A DNA stretch of 64,000 nt from Streptomyces microflavus (GTDB lineage Bacteria > Actinomycetota > Actinomycetes > Streptomycetales > Streptomycetaceae): the NCBI RefSeq assembly GCF_014650075.1, contig NZ_BMUG01000006.1:434001-498000 (forward strand), given 5' to 3'. Below are positions 33,601-42,955 of this stretch, in pieces. The first letter of the stretch is position 1. Each line of letters starts with the position of its first letter. A program made the translations under genes and the position numbers. The notes beneath the pieces are model-generated. The model was given only the letters and a program-made list of their open reading frames with translations. It was not told the origin of the DNA and did no database searches.

Positions 33601-36600
33601 GCGCTCGCGGATGGAGGTGACGCCGCCCGCGTTGTTGTACCAGTAGGAGCGGTGCGAGACGAGGTTGCCGCCGACGACCGAGGTGTCGCCCTTCTTCTCC
33701 CGGTAGACCTGCTGGTCGGTGAGTTCGCCACCGGCCTCGTCGTAGGTGGACTGCGTCCACACCCGGTTGGGCTGCGCGCCGAGCGTGGAGCGCAGCAGCT
33801 GGCCGTAGGAGGAGTAGACCGCCTCGGCGCCGTACCAGTCCTTGCCGGACACGGAGAGCGGCAGGCCGTCCTTGTCGTAGCGGACGACGAGCTTCTCGGC
33901 GGCGACGTTGCCCGTGGCGGGCAGCGAGGCCTCCTTCAGCTGGCCGGTGTCCGTGTACGTGTAGTCGTACTTGTAGGAGGCGGCCACGCCCCACGTGTCG
34001 GCGATGCTCGGCGGCAGCGAGAGCGTGGTGGAGGTGGGCTGGTAGTCCGACGTGAAGCCGTCGACCTTCAGCTCGTACGGCAGGCCGTCGGTGAACCGCT
34101 TGACGGAGGCGGGCAGCCCCTTGCCTCCGGCGGCCGTGTCGTAGGTGTACTCGCTGAGGACGGTTCCGTTCTCGCCGCCCAGCCGCTGCTTCTTGGGCCG
34201 GGACAGCTCGTCGTACTCGGTCCAGGTCGTGATGCCACGGGAGTTGGTGACGGTCTCCGGACGGTCACGACTGTCGTACTTGGTGGTGGTGGTGCCGGAG
34301 TCGGGGTCGACGGCGGTGTCCAGACGGCCCCGCCGGTCATAGGTCCAGCTCCAGGGCCGGTCGCGGTCGGCGGAGTGGTCCGCCTTCGACAGCTGGCCCT
34401 GCGCGTCGTAGGCGTAGCGCATCGAGGTGTACTCGTCGCGCGCGGCGTTGGTGAACGTGTCGACCCGGGCGGTACGGCCCAGCGCGTCCGAGTAGACGCG
34501 GTAGGAGGCCGAGCCCGACGGGTTGATCACCGTGGAGTGATCGGCGGCGTACGAGTACTGGGTGGCCCTGGCGGGCGTCTCCGCGCCGCGCAGCAGCGGC
34601 GTTTCCTTGAGCACACGGCCGAGGCCGTCATAGGTGTAGCGGGTGGCGTTGGGCACGGCCGTCTCGGCGAGCGGCGTGAACAGCTCACCGCTGGGCTTGC
34701 CCTCGGAGAAGTAGGCGTTGTTGGTCTGCCACACCTCGCCGGAGCTGTTGTACAGCGTGTCCGTGATCAGCCGGCCGCCGCCGGTGGCCTGCTCCTGGCT
34801 CTGGCGCTCGCGGCCCAGGCCGTCGTAGAGGGTGACCGAGGTCTCGACGCGGTTCTCGTGGCCGCGCGTGGAGGTCGTGATGTACGGCGGCTTGCCCGCC
34901 GGAGTGGTGTATGTCGCGTGGAAGTCGGGCACGGCCGAGGCGGACGGCGTACGGCCGGGGCCCCACGCCTCCTTGAGACGGCCGAGCGCGTCGTACACCG
35001 CCTGGCTGACCCGCCCGTTGGCGTCGGTCGACTTGACCGTGGACGCGCGGCCCGGCTCCAGCTCGTCGATCTGCTCGTGGCCCAGGGAGTTGCGCGTGGT
35101 GACCTTGAAGGCCTGCCCCGAGGGCGGGTCGTAGGTCATCTTCGAGGTCTTCAGGTCCGGGTCGGTCTGGGTGAGGACGCGGCCGACCTCGTCGAAGCCG
35201 GTGGTGCCCTCGCTCTGGAAGCCGGTGGCGTCGGCCTTCAGCGACCAGGTCTGCGAGGCGAGTCCACGGGCGGACTCGGGGAGGGCCGCGCCGTACGCCT
35301 GGCCGTCGTAGGCGGTGCGTCCGGCGGAGCTCAGGCTGCTCAGGTTGTCGAAGGAGGCGTTCGCACAGGAGGTGGCCGACGACTTGACCTGCTTGGTCAG
35401 GCCGATGATGTTGGCCTTCTCCTGGTGCAGGTACTCCATGACCGAGCAGGACTCGTCGCCGGACTTGCCGGTGTCGCCGAGGAACTCGACCTGCGTGGGC
35501 AGCCCGTACTTCGCGTCGTAGGACGTCTTCGTCTCGATGACGCGCTCGGTGCGCTTGTCGTCGCCGGTACCGGAGGACTTGGTGTACGAGACCTGCCGGG
35601 GCTCGGTGACACGCCAGGCGCGCAGTGCGCTGAGGCCGTCACCGCGTTCCCGCTTGGCGAGTTCGGTGGCCTTCGGGTACGTGACGGAGCGGGTGAGCCA
35701 GTTGTCGTCGGCGTCACCGACGTTGCTGTAGGTGAGCTCCTCCGCGATCCGGCCGGCGAAGGGCTCCTCGTCCTTGGCTATCTCGGCGCCGCCGGCGTCC
35801 TTCACGGACACGTTGTCGCCCATGCCGCGGAAGTACCGGGTGACCGCCTTCGACCGCTTGCTGCCGATCTCGGGGTCGTCGGCCCCGGTGATGGTGCTCA
35901 CCTGCTCGAAGCCGGCGAACTGGGAGTAGGTGCGGGTGGACTTCTTGGTGAACTCCTGCTCGGCCAGACGCCATCCGGCGTTCTTGTACGCGTAGGAGGT
36001 CAGCGTGGAGAACGCACCGTCGACGTTGGGGAGCTCCTCGACCTCGCCCACCACGTACTTGTGGAACCAGTCGATGTCCTCCTTCGCCGGGTCCGGGTGC
36101 CAGTAGGACGGGTAGCAGAGGCGCGTGTTGGCCTTCAGCGCGGCCGTGTCGCCCTTGCCGGGCAGACCGCTGCCCGTCGCGCACGCGCCCTCGGGCTGCT
36201 TGTAGGAGACGACGGTCTCGCCGCCGTACTCGCTGATCACACGGGCGACGCGCAGCCGGGAGAATCCGGGGCGGGGGTCCTTCTCGCCACGCATGACCCG
36301 GTTGGGCATGTCCTCGGCGTTGGACTCGAAGCGCACTGGGTTGAGGGTGACCTTCTCGTCGGTGGTGCCGTTGCGCCCGTACCCGGTACGGGTGATCGAC
36401 TCCAGCCACAGGGCCGTGTTGGCCCCGGTCTTCAGCGTCGGGAAGTGCTGCTTGAGCTGGTACTCGTCCACCACCTGGCGTGCAGTGGTGTCCGTGCGCC
36501 GCTGCGCCGACGTGGTGATCTTGTCGAGGCGCTTACGGGAGAAGAAGGCGGGCGCCGCGTTCCAGCACATCTTGCCGGAGGTGCAGCGGAGGTCGGCCGG

Positions 36601-38592
36601 GGTGTCGTACCAGATACGGAACTTGCCCGGGTCCTTGGCGGTGAAGTTCTCCTCGGTGCAGCTGAGGGAGCCCTCCTTGAAACACCGCTCCTCGACCGAG
36701 AAGTTGACGCGGGCCGGAGCCGGGGCGGAGAAGATCTTGTTCTTGCGCTGGCCGTAGTCGATCCGGGTGAGGTAGCCACCGCGGTGGTACGAGACCGGTG
36801 CCTTGAAGTTGAAGTTCTTGGCGTAGTGGTTGGTCTCGCGCGCCCACCACAGGGACATGGCGTTGCCGTGCACGTCCTCGACGTAGTCGAGGGACCAGCG
36901 CCATGCCTCGGTGCAGGAGGAGCCCGCGAAGTTGCCCGCCTTGTAGCAGGGCTCGTCGGAGTGGTTGCTGAACACCGGGACGGTCAGCACCGAGTTGGTG
37001 ACCGGGTCGTCGTCGTCGGTGGTGGCGGTGCCCTTGTCGGACCAGCCGGGCAGACGGTGGCGGCCGAAGTAGTGGGCGGTGCCGTCGCGGGTGGTGACCA
37101 CCCAGTACTCGCCGTCGGCGTCGCCGTTCTTGAGGTCGGTGTCCTTCTTGAGCTCGACCTTGGAGCCGTCACCGTTGGCGGTGACCCAGATCTCCTCGGT
37201 CTCGTCCCAGACGAGTTCGGTGGTCATGCCGCCGAGGGACAGCGTCGCGTTCTGGGAACCCCAGCACAGGTCGCCGGTCCGGTGGGTGGCGTTGTTCGAG
37301 CCCGGCTTCTTGGAGTCCTGGGTACAGCCGGCGTAGGTCCGGGTGATCGCGCCGGCGCCGTACTCCCAGCCGTCGCCGATCCACGACGCCTGGTTGTTGG
37401 TGGCGGAGGTGCGGCCGTCCACGCCCTGCGAGGAGTAGTTGAGGCCGATCTGGGGCGTCAGGCCGCCCCCGGTCTCCGGGGTCTGCACCTGGTACGAGTA
37501 GGTGAACGCGCCGGAGGAGGAGCCCGCGGACCAGGAGCCCGAGGACAGCAGCGGCGTGGCCGTGTAGTTACCGGCCGCCGAGGCACCGGTGTCCAGCGCG
37601 CCGACGACACGCGAGCCCGACGAGGCGGCGGCGCGCAGGGCGGCGGGGCGCACGGAGGAGCTGCCGGCGTCGGCGGAGGAGCCCTTGCCGGTCCGGGAAC
37701 GCGCGGACGCGCCGTCCGCGTCGGTGGCGGAGGCGTCCGGCTCGTCGAGCAGCTGGCCCACGGGCACCGTGCCCGTGACGATGCGACGGGTCGAGACGTT
37801 CTTGGCAGCCGTGGTGCGGGTGGGCGCGGCCTTGGCGGGCAGCAGCTCCACCTCGCTGGGCAGCGCCTCGAAGGTGTCCTGGCCGGGGGCGGGGGCGGAC
37901 ATCGTCTCCGTACCCTCGCCGCCCGCGTCGGGGGCGCAGTCGCCGCTGCCGGGCGAGGTGTACACGCACTCGGGCAGCAGCATGAGGCCGAAGCGGTCGG
38001 CGGCCTGCGGACCGTACAGGTCGGCGAAGGCCGTGTAGTCGACGCTGAGGGCGACCTCGGCTTCCGGGTCGGCGGTGGCGGGCGGGGTGACCTGCATGAT
38101 CAGGCCGGAGACGCCCGCGTCCTGGGAGGTCTCGGGGGCGGCGAGTGCCACACCCCACTGTCCGGCGAGGGCGGCCGGGTCGCCGTCCTCGGGGACGCCG
38201 AGGGCCACCGGCAGGTCGGCGACGGGCACAGTGGCGCCGGGCTCCAGGCCCGTCAGGTCCGCGGTGCCGCTGTCCGCCTGCCACGGGGTGACGGCCTGAG
38301 GCTCGTACGGGACCACCGGGATCTCGTCCGCGGTGGTCAGGTTGGTCTCGGCGCTCTCGTCCTGGCCGATCGGCTCGCTCTCCGGAATGTCCGGCAGTTC
38401 GAGCTGCGACTCCTCCCGGTTCATGCCGGGGCCGGGTATCGCCCACGCCTCGGCGGACAGACTCGTCACCATCAATGTCGAGGACATCAACAGGACGACC
38501 GACATGCGGGCACGACGCCGCCGAGCACGGCCTGACGATGTCAGGGCCAGTCGGCCACGTCCCCGCCAGGACAGCGGACCTGCAGCACGCAT
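30673..38592 (-). CDS. Secreted RHS polymorphic toxin with SpvB-like, ricin-lectin, RHS core and Hint domains
   Basis: A 2,639-residue protein. After a long basic signal sequence (Arg cluster, then MSVVLLMSSTLMVTSL, cut near AEAWA) comes an acidic region, an SpvB/TcaC-like segment (GGLTPQIGLNYSSQGVDG) near residue 390, and many YD/RHS repeats. A ricin-type beta-trefoil (about 1825-1960; CLDLQSG, QKWNF and QQWEA motifs) is inserted inside one repeat. The RHS core ends near 2125 with DPTGL. A Lys/Ala-rich helical stretch (about 2230-2290) and Gly/Ser linker lead to a pretoxin Hint domain (about 2353-2505, SFTPGTKVLMADGS to VLVHNC). The last 134 residues are the toxin tip, unidentified. The ATG at 38592 has GGGAG upstream; a longer frame to 38682 lacks a ribosome site. 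Such proteins deliver toxins between bacteria. The probable immunity gene overlaps the 3' end. Confidence 0.9.
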   Translation of the reverse strand: MRAAGPLSWRGRGRLALTSSGRARRRRARMSVVLLMSSTLMVTSLSAEAWAIPGPGMNREESQLELPDIPESEPIGQDESAETNLTTADEIPVVPYEPQAVTPWQADSGTADLTGLEPGATVPVADLPVALGVPEDGDPAALAGQWGVALAAPETSQDAGVSGLIMQVTPPATADPEAEVALSVDYTAFADLYGPQAADRFGLMLLPECVYTSPGSGDCAPDAGGEGTETMSAPAPGQDTFEALPSEVELLPAKAAPTRTTAAKNVSTRRIVTGTVPVGQLLDEPDASATDADGASARSRTGKGSSADAGSSSVRPAALRAAASSGSRVVGALDTGASAAGNYTATPLLSSGSWSAGSSSGAFTYSYQVQTPETGGGLTPQIGLNYSSQGVDGRTSATNNQASWIGDGWEYGAGAITRTYAGCTQDSKKPGSNNATHRTGDLCWGSQNATLSLGGMTTELVWDETEEIWVTANGDGSKVELKKDTDLKNGDADGEYWVVTTRDGTAHYFGRHRLPGWSDKGTATTDDDDPVTNSVLTVPVFSNHSDEPCYKAGNFAGSSCTEAWRWSLDYVEDVHGNAMSLWWARETNHYAKNFNFKAPVSYHRGGYLTRIDYGQRKNKIFSAPAPARVNFSVEERCFKEGSLSCTEENFTAKDPGKFRIWYDTPADLRCTSGKMCWNAAPAFFSRKRLDKITTSAQRRTDTTARQVVDEYQLKQHFPTLKTGANTALWLESITRTGYGRNGTTDEKVTLNPVRFESNAEDMPNRVMRGEKDPRPGFSRLRVARVISEYGGETVVSYKQPEGACATGSGLPGKGDTAALKANTRLCYPSYWHPDPAKEDIDWFHKYVVGEVEELPNVDGAFSTLTSYAYKNAGWRLAEQEFTKKSTRTYSQFAGFEQVSTITGADDPEIGSKRSKAVTRYFRGMGDNVSVKDAGGAEIAKDEEPFAGRIAEELTYSNVGDADDNWLTRSVTYPKATELAKRERGDGLSALRAWRVTEPRQVSYTKSSGTGDDKRTERVIETKTSYDAKYGLPTQVEFLGDTGKSGDESCSVMEYLHQEKANIIGLTKQVKSSATSCANASFDNLSSLSSAGRTAYDGQAYGAALPESARGLASQTWSLKADATGFQSEGTTGFDEVGRVLTQTDPDLKTSKMTYDPPSGQAFKVTTRNSLGHEQIDELEPGRASTVKSTDANGRVSQAVYDALGRLKEAWGPGRTPSASAVPDFHATYTTPAGKPPYITTSTRGHENRVETSVTLYDGLGRERQSQEQATGGGRLITDTLYNSSGEVWQTNNAYFSEGKPSGELFTPLAETAVPNATRYTYDGLGRVLKETPLLRGAETPARATQYSYAADHSTVINPSGSASYRVYSDALGRTARVDTFTNAARDEYTSMRYAYDAQGQLSKADHSADRDRPWSWTYDRRGRLDTAVDPDSGTTTTKYDSRDRPETVTNSRGITTWTEYDELSRPKKQRLGGENGTVLSEYTYDTAAGGKGLPASVKRFTDGLPYELKVDGFTSDYQPTSTTLSLPPSIADTWGVAASYKYDYTYTDTGQLKEASLPATGNVAAEKLVVRYDKDGLPLSVSGKDWYGAEAVYSSYGQLLRSTLGAQPNRVWTQSTYDEAGGELTDQQVYREKKGDTSVVGGNLVSHRSYWYNNAGGVTSIRERSLGIEERQCFTYDPLGQLTKAWTAKDQNSCTAGPAGPDGTSNATAGTDGSGYWQEYEYDLLGNRKKLSEKNLAGDTTKDAVTTYAYGKSDGSQPRTLTKLTKKYVTPQGAQVTAEAERLYELTGETKTVTSVGTGDKQELTWTYDGQVERITGQGSGGKTDYIGLADKCLDLQSGVAAAGRPVQLYSCNATTAQKWNFSATPNQSDADLGAMSVHEAWCLKPAANTAGSALQVQKCDGSAAQQLKRNAAGQLTHPASGLCVAVKDGATANSTPIVLAACAGGSAAQQWEAQNETRHIYGPDGSRLLTVQGKQATLHLGDSEVTVQKGGVLVNTQRSYATPGGSVLRYSYGTGAQQLVAIATDHQGSPYAEVALNEMSPVRIRKQDPFGNQRGAATPTMQNHAGFLGATRDDSSGYTPLGARLYDPVVGRFLSADPVLDLADPLQSNGYAYAHNNPVTLSDPTGLSVTLTASETAAALSGAGLSAAQVSQAQAAMGRSLTSVILSAAWGALKDFIGITDAMNCFGGDMWACGSLIIGAIPWTKLGKIPSVLKAVNRTISAIQAWRTAKKAAQIVLAAAKAAEKRALDAKKAAIEKAKKAAQAAKKKAAEKANTTSNKAVNQTKKTGNPVQKQAQAKAAPKASSAAGAGKGAGGGAKGVSKPGGSSGGSARSKGGTSGSGGSGKTGESAGGSCSVDNSFTPGTKVLMADGSVKPIEDVKVGDKVKATDPKTGETRVETVTAEIKGEGLKDLVKVTIDTDGDRGSQTSEITATDGHPFWVPELGEWIDATDLQSGQWLHTGAGTQVQITAVERWTSSGTTVHNLTVGNTHTYHVVAGAAPVLVHNCGGLADATDLDLSAAALRPIPPKGNKTFQYEYHMTEAGRALQKHTDPVKRTPEHVDKYAPFLRGANRLTDKGDVNRGGMELLGEILGNPGASRTISSASAHYGGSVLEIMDSATGRGARWSMRGGGIQFEGWL

Positions 38593-39047
38593 ACGCGTCG
38601 ACTCCCACCCGGGCGTGAAGAAACAGAGGAATGGAACGAGGTGCGCGAGCACCGGAAAGCACACGCCCGGTGAAAGGCGCATGGGTCGGCACTCTCCGAC
38701 AGGGACGGCCGGTCAATCAAGATCACGCAAGGTGACGGCGGGCGGGTAGGAGTGAATTGGCCCACAGGTCAAGATCCAATAGAACGGCGCGCAGATCATC
38801 AGACCGGGCATATGTCCCTGCTTTTGGGCCTGTCGGGCATAACCACCCGTCAGAGACCCTCAAAAGCGGAGATGCCCGGCATCACTCTCCTCAACTTCCA
38901 CACACCTGTAACGAATTAATGAACTTCTCATGGTGGACGCTCCTCCTAGCTCCCGTGCGATCGTTTGGCGCTCTCTGCCCCGCGGTCCGCCGAACGGGGC
39001 TGTCTGTGCTGTCCTCTTTCCGTCCGGCCCCACGGGAGTAGCCCGCA
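38593..39047. other. Divergent intergenic region between RHS and DNRLRE genes
   Basis: 455 bases without a convincing gene. It must hold the promoters of both large secreted-protein genes. It is AT-richer than the coding DNA, with patches such as GTAACGAATTAATGAAC near 38908-38924. A weak TTGACC/TACCCG pair can be read toward the RHS gene around 38743-38772, but I cannot call a promoter with confidence. Confidence 0.5.
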
Positions 39048-42000
39048 GTGTCCGCGCCTCGCCTCCTCAGCCCCTTCGTGCGTACGCGCACCAGGCTGAC
39101 GTGCACCCTCGGCCTCCTGCTGGCCGCACTCACCGCCGCGCTGCTGCCCTGGTGGCTGCCCGGAACCGACCGCCCGTCACCCGGCGGGGGCGGCCCCGCC
39201 GTCGCCAAGCCGGCTTCCACCCCGCCCCGCGACGAGAGCGCCGCCATGGCCGAGGCCCTGCGCCGCGGCAAGAAGGTCCTCGTCGAGACCGCCACCACCG
39301 CCACCTCCCTGACCTGGGCGCTGCCCAACGGGCAGTGGCGCTCCAGCTTCCACGCGCTGCCGCAGCGGGCCAAGAACGCGGAGGGGCGCTGGGCCGACAT
39401 CGACACCACCCTGGAGCGGACCGGAAAGGCCGATGACGGACTGACCGTCCGCCCCGTCAACGCGCCTGTCCCGGTGCGGTTCTCCGGCGGCAGCGCCGAC
39501 GGCGCCCACAAGGGCGAAGGCCGGGCCGGGCGCTCGTACGCCCGGCTCCCGCTGACCGCTCCGGCCGACCGCGCCCCGGCCGGCGAGAGCGTCCTGGCCG
39601 AGGTTGAGGTCGGCGGCCACACCATCGCGTACACCTGGCCGGGCTTGCTGCCCGAGCCGGTGCTCGACGGCCCCCGCGCCCTGTACTCCGAGGTGCTGCC
39701 CGGTGTGGACCTGCTCCTCGTCGCCCGCGAGGAGGGCGGCTTCGGCCAGCTGCTCATCGTGAAGAACCGGGAGGCCGCAGCGCAGGCGTCCGTCAACTCC
39801 CTCGCGTACGGCCTCCGTTCCAGCACCGCGGTCTTCCGTCGCGATGAGGCCACCGACGGCGTTCTGGTCCTCGACGGGGACACGGGCGAAGAGGTCACCG
39901 CGATCCCCACGCCCTTCGGCTGGGACTCCTCCGGCAAGGACCCCGAGTCCCCGGACGTCACCCCCCGCACCGCCGTGGCCACCCCCGCCGATGTGCTGAA
40001 CCTGTCCGGCCTGGGCGGCATCGAGCCGGGCGCACGCCAGAGCCCGCTGGCGACCCGCCTCGACGGTGAGGGCACCGGCACCGCCCGGCTGAGCCTGGAT
40101 ATCGCCGACAGCGGTCTGCTGTCCGGCGACGGCGTCCGCTTCCCCGTCTTCCTCGACCCCACCATCAAACCCGGCTGGAAGGCGTGGACGACCGCCTACA
40201 AGCCGTACCCCAACACCAGCTTCTACAACGGCACCAACTTCAACTCCGGAACCTCCGACGCCCGGGTCGGCTACGAGAAGGACACCGGTGGCACCGCCCG
40301 CGCCTTCTGGCGCATGGGCTACTCCACCTCGCTCAAGGGCGCCACGATCACCCGCGCGGCGTTCAAGGTCCTGAACAACTACGCGTGGTCGTGCACCAAG
40401 CGTGAGTACGAGCTCTCCCTGACCGGGGCGATCTCCTCGGGCACCACCTGGAACAAGCAGCCGAGCTGGAGCACATCCCAGGGCAAGCAGTCCTTCGCCT
40501 TCGGTTACAACTCCGGTTGTTCCGACGACTACGTGAGCTACAACGTGAAGAACGCGGCGCAACAAGGCGCCGACAAGGGGTACTCGACCCTCACCCTCGG
40601 GATGAAGTCCGTCACCGAGTCGGCCAAGGACTCCTACACCTGGCGGAAGTTCTCGGCGAAGTCCGCGGAACTGGAAGTCGACTACAACCGGCCCCCCAAC
40701 GAGCCGAAGAGCGGCACGACGTCCCCCGGTGGCGCCTGCGTCCCCGGCCCGGGCGCCGGCCGCACCATCGCGAAGACCAACATCGTCCTGGCGGCGACCG
40801 CCACCGACCCCGACGGCAACCTCAAGGGTCTGCGCTTCCGCTACTGGAAGCTCGGCGCGACGCCCCCCACGGGAACCCTCGTCACCAGCCTGAGCAGCGG
40901 CAAGGGGTCGCTGACCATCCCCACCACCAGCCTGGCCGACAAGACCACCTACTCGTGGGACGTACGGGCCGAGGACACCGCGGGGGACGTGTCGACCTTC
41001 TTCCCGGCGGGCACGTCGGAGCCCTGCCGGTTCACCATCGACGCCTCCGCCCCGCCGGCCCCCGACGTCACCAGCGACGTGTTCCCGGAGGCCACCTCCG
41101 ACGGTGCCACGTGGGCCACGGTCAAGTTCGGCGGCAAGGGCCCCATCACCTTCAGCGCAAGCGGCGCGACCAAGTTCAGCTACGCCTTCGGGGGGCTCAA
41201 CCTCAAGGAGGTGACGGCCTCTTCCGGAGCCGCCACCGTCCCCGCCCTGGAGCCCATGCACTCCGGCCCCAACACGCTCCAGGTGTACGCCTACGACGCG
41301 GTCGGCAACCGCAGCCAGCGCACCGACCACCACTTCTACGTGCCGCCCCGGGACACGGCCGACGGACCCGGCGACACGGGCGGCGACGGCCGCTCCGACC
41401 TGCTGATCATCGACGCCTCCGGCAATCTGCGCACCTTCCCCGGTGACGTGGGCGGTGAGCTCTACGGCTCCCTCGCCTCCTCGTACACATCGGACGGCAA
41501 GCTCAACCCGCCGGACCACTGGTACGACTCCGCCACCGGTAAGGCCGCCCTGATCGCCAAGCACTCGGACGTCTACCCCGGTGACGGCGTCACCGACGTG
41601 TTCGCCCGCACTCCCGACGGCGGCTTCTGGCTCTACCCGGGCGACGGCTACGGCAGCTTCAACGTCGACAAGCGGCTGCGGGTGCGGCTGCCGGCGGGCA
41701 CGCCGGACCCGGCGACCTGGGACGAGATCAAGGCGGTCGGGGACGTGACCGGCGACAAGTTGCCGGAGCTGTTCGTGCGGACCGGGCCGGCCTTCTGGGC
41801 GCTGACCGGCTACACCGGCGCCGGCTTCCAGCTGGCGACCCGGATGAACCACGACGCCTGGGCCGTCCGCGAGATCCTCAACGTGGCGGACATCGACCTG
41901 GACGGCACCCCCGACCTGCTGTGGCGCAACCGCGACAACGGCAACATGTACGTGCGCCACGGCAAGCCGGGCACGGTCACGGGCAGCGTGGACCTGTTCT

Positions 42001-42245
42001 CGCTCACCACGGGGGCCAACTCCCGTGAGGGGGAGGACGTCCAGTACGGGAACAACTGGACCCAGGCGAACATCTCGGCGATCGTCAGCGTGCCGGACGT
42101 GAACGGTGACCGGATCCCCGACATGTGGGTCCGCTTCGCCTCGGACGGCCAGACACGCGTCTACCACCCGTCGAAGACGAACACCAACGGTCCGGTGAAG
42201 ATCGTCCTGTCCGTCGACTGGAAGACGGTCAAGGCATTCGCCTGA
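39048..42245 (+). CDS. Secreted DNRLRE / FG-GAP-repeat surface protein
   Basis: A 1,065-residue exported protein. A signal anchor (CTLGLLLAALTAALLPWWLPG, residues about 19-40) is followed by a Pro/Gly-rich linker, a long extracellular region, and a DNRLRE-type segment at about 375-540 (repeated Trp, YPNTSFYNG, ARAFWRMGY, TWNKQPSWS). A fibronectin/Ig-like part follows (about 550-770), then a C-terminal FG-GAP/VCBS-like propeller with Asp-rich loops (GDGRSDLLIID, DLDGTPDLLWRN, VNGDRIPDMWVRF). Similar proteins often accompany RHS genes in Streptomyces; here the pair is divergent. GTG at 39048 has GGGAG upstream. It may be a cell-surface or matrix partner of the RHS protein; this is inference. 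Confidence 0.85.
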   Translation: MSAPRLLSPFVRTRTRLTCTLGLLLAALTAALLPWWLPGTDRPSPGGGGPAVAKPASTPPRDESAAMAEALRRGKKVLVETATTATSLTWALPNGQWRSSFHALPQRAKNAEGRWADIDTTLERTGKADDGLTVRPVNAPVPVRFSGGSADGAHKGEGRAGRSYARLPLTAPADRAPAGESVLAEVEVGGHTIAYTWPGLLPEPVLDGPRALYSEVLPGVDLLLVAREEGGFGQLLIVKNREAAAQASVNSLAYGLRSSTAVFRRDEATDGVLVLDGDTGEEVTAIPTPFGWDSSGKDPESPDVTPRTAVATPADVLNLSGLGGIEPGARQSPLATRLDGEGTGTARLSLDIADSGLLSGDGVRFPVFLDPTIKPGWKAWTTAYKPYPNTSFYNGTNFNSGTSDARVGYEKDTGGTARAFWRMGYSTSLKGATITRAAFKVLNNYAWSCTKREYELSLTGAISSGTTWNKQPSWSTSQGKQSFAFGYNSGCSDDYVSYNVKNAAQQGADKGYSTLTLGMKSVTESAKDSYTWRKFSAKSAELEVDYNRPPNEPKSGTTSPGGACVPGPGAGRTIAKTNIVLAATATDPDGNLKGLRFRYWKLGATPPTGTLVTSLSSGKGSLTIPTTSLADKTTYSWDVRAEDTAGDVSTFFPAGTSEPCRFTIDASAPPAPDVTSDVFPEATSDGATWATVKFGGKGPITFSASGATKFSYAFGGLNLKEVTASSGAATVPALEPMHSGPNTLQVYAYDAVGNRSQRTDHHFYVPPRDTADGPGDTGGDGRSDLLIIDASGNLRTFPGDVGGELYGSLASSYTSDGKLNPPDHWYDSATGKAALIAKHSDVYPGDGVTDVFARTPDGGFWLYPGDGYGSFNVDKRLRVRLPAGTPDPATWDEIKAVGDVTGDKLPELFVRTGPAFWALTGYTGAGFQLATRMNHDAWAVREILNVADIDLDGTPDLLWRNRDNGNMYVRHGKPGTVTGSVDLFSLTTGANSREGEDVQYGNNWTQANISAIVSVPDVNGDRIPDMWVRFASDGQTRVYHPSKTNTNGPVKIVLSVDWKTVKAFA

Positions 42246-42258
42246 GCCAGGCGATCAA

Positions 42259-42298
42259 CCGGTGAGGGCGCCGTCCGCGAGGACGGCGCCCTCACCGG
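42259..42298. terminator. Hairpin terminator after the DNRLRE gene
   Basis: CCGGTGAGGGCGCCGTCC (42259-42276) pairs perfectly with 42281-42298 around the loop GCGA, starting 14 bases after the stop codon. A stable GC-rich stem in the expected place. Confidence 0.85.
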
Positions 42299-42380
42299 CT
42301 TCAGGCGCGAGGCCCCCGGCTTCCGGCAGGGTCCGCGCGCCCTGTGGTGCGGAACCTGGCCGGGATGGGACCCTAGTGGT

Positions 42381-42821
42381 ATGAACATCCCTTTCTTGGA
42401 CAACTGGCGTAAGCGTCAGGGTGGTACGCAGGGGCACGCGCTCGCGGCCGCCGTCGAGGCAGATCCCGACGGTGTGGCCGAGCTGCTCGCCGAATGCGAA
42501 CTGCTGCGTGCCCGGGCGGGGCAGCAAGGGCTCGAACTCGATGACACCCCAGCCTCGTTGGCCGCGCTCGACCAGCTGCCGCCCCGCTGGCGCGACGATC
42601 CCGAGGAGCTGCCCTGGCTGGGCAACGACGCCGGCCTCTACCTGGGCACCGTCATCGTGCGCACCGTGCCGGGTGCCGCCTGGGACATCTGGCCGAGCGG
42701 GCAGCCCGTGGTGCGGCTGGAGTCCGGGCGGGAGATCGACGTCGTCGCCGCCGGGCTGGACTGGGCGATGGCGGGCAGCCCCGAGCTCTCGCAGGTGTAC
42801 GCGGAGTCGGCCGAGAACTGA
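42381..42821 (+). CDS. DUF6278-like protein
   Basis: A 146-residue soluble acidic protein resembling a Streptomyces family I believe is DUF6278. Features are a Leu/Glu-rich helix (VAELLAECELLRARAGQQG), PRWRDDPEELPWLGNDAGLYLGTVIVR, and a C-terminal IDVVAAGLDWAMAGSPELSQVY. ATG at 42381. It lies between the DNRLRE terminator and the glu operon, 134 bases upstream of gluA. Function unknown. Confidence 0.75.
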   Translation: MNIPFLDNWRKRQGGTQGHALAAAVEADPDGVAELLAECELLRARAGQQGLELDDTPASLAALDQLPPRWRDDPEELPWLGNDAGLYLGTVIVRTVPGAAWDIWPSGQPVVRLESGREIDVVAAGLDWAMAGSPELSQVYAESAEN

Positions 42822-42955
42822 GACCGCCGCCAGGAAGCTGTCATTTGGAGATAAACAGCCTTATGCACCATTTGCGCGTGTCGGGTGCGAAGTCCCTTTC
42901 CGGGATGGATAGTTTGCGCTGACCTCGACACAGCGACAAGTGGGTAGGGCAGCGC

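Noticed and set aside
30913..38535. A 2,540-codon open frame antisense to the RHS gene
   Set aside because: Its product is Val/Gly/Arg/Leu-rich without domains, and the opposite strand encodes a well-recognised RHS protein; long antisense frames are an effect of GC-biased third positions.
39177..42167. A 996-codon open frame antisense to the DNRLRE gene
   Set aside because: Same composition artefact; the sense strand shows signal peptide, DNRLRE and FG-GAP features.
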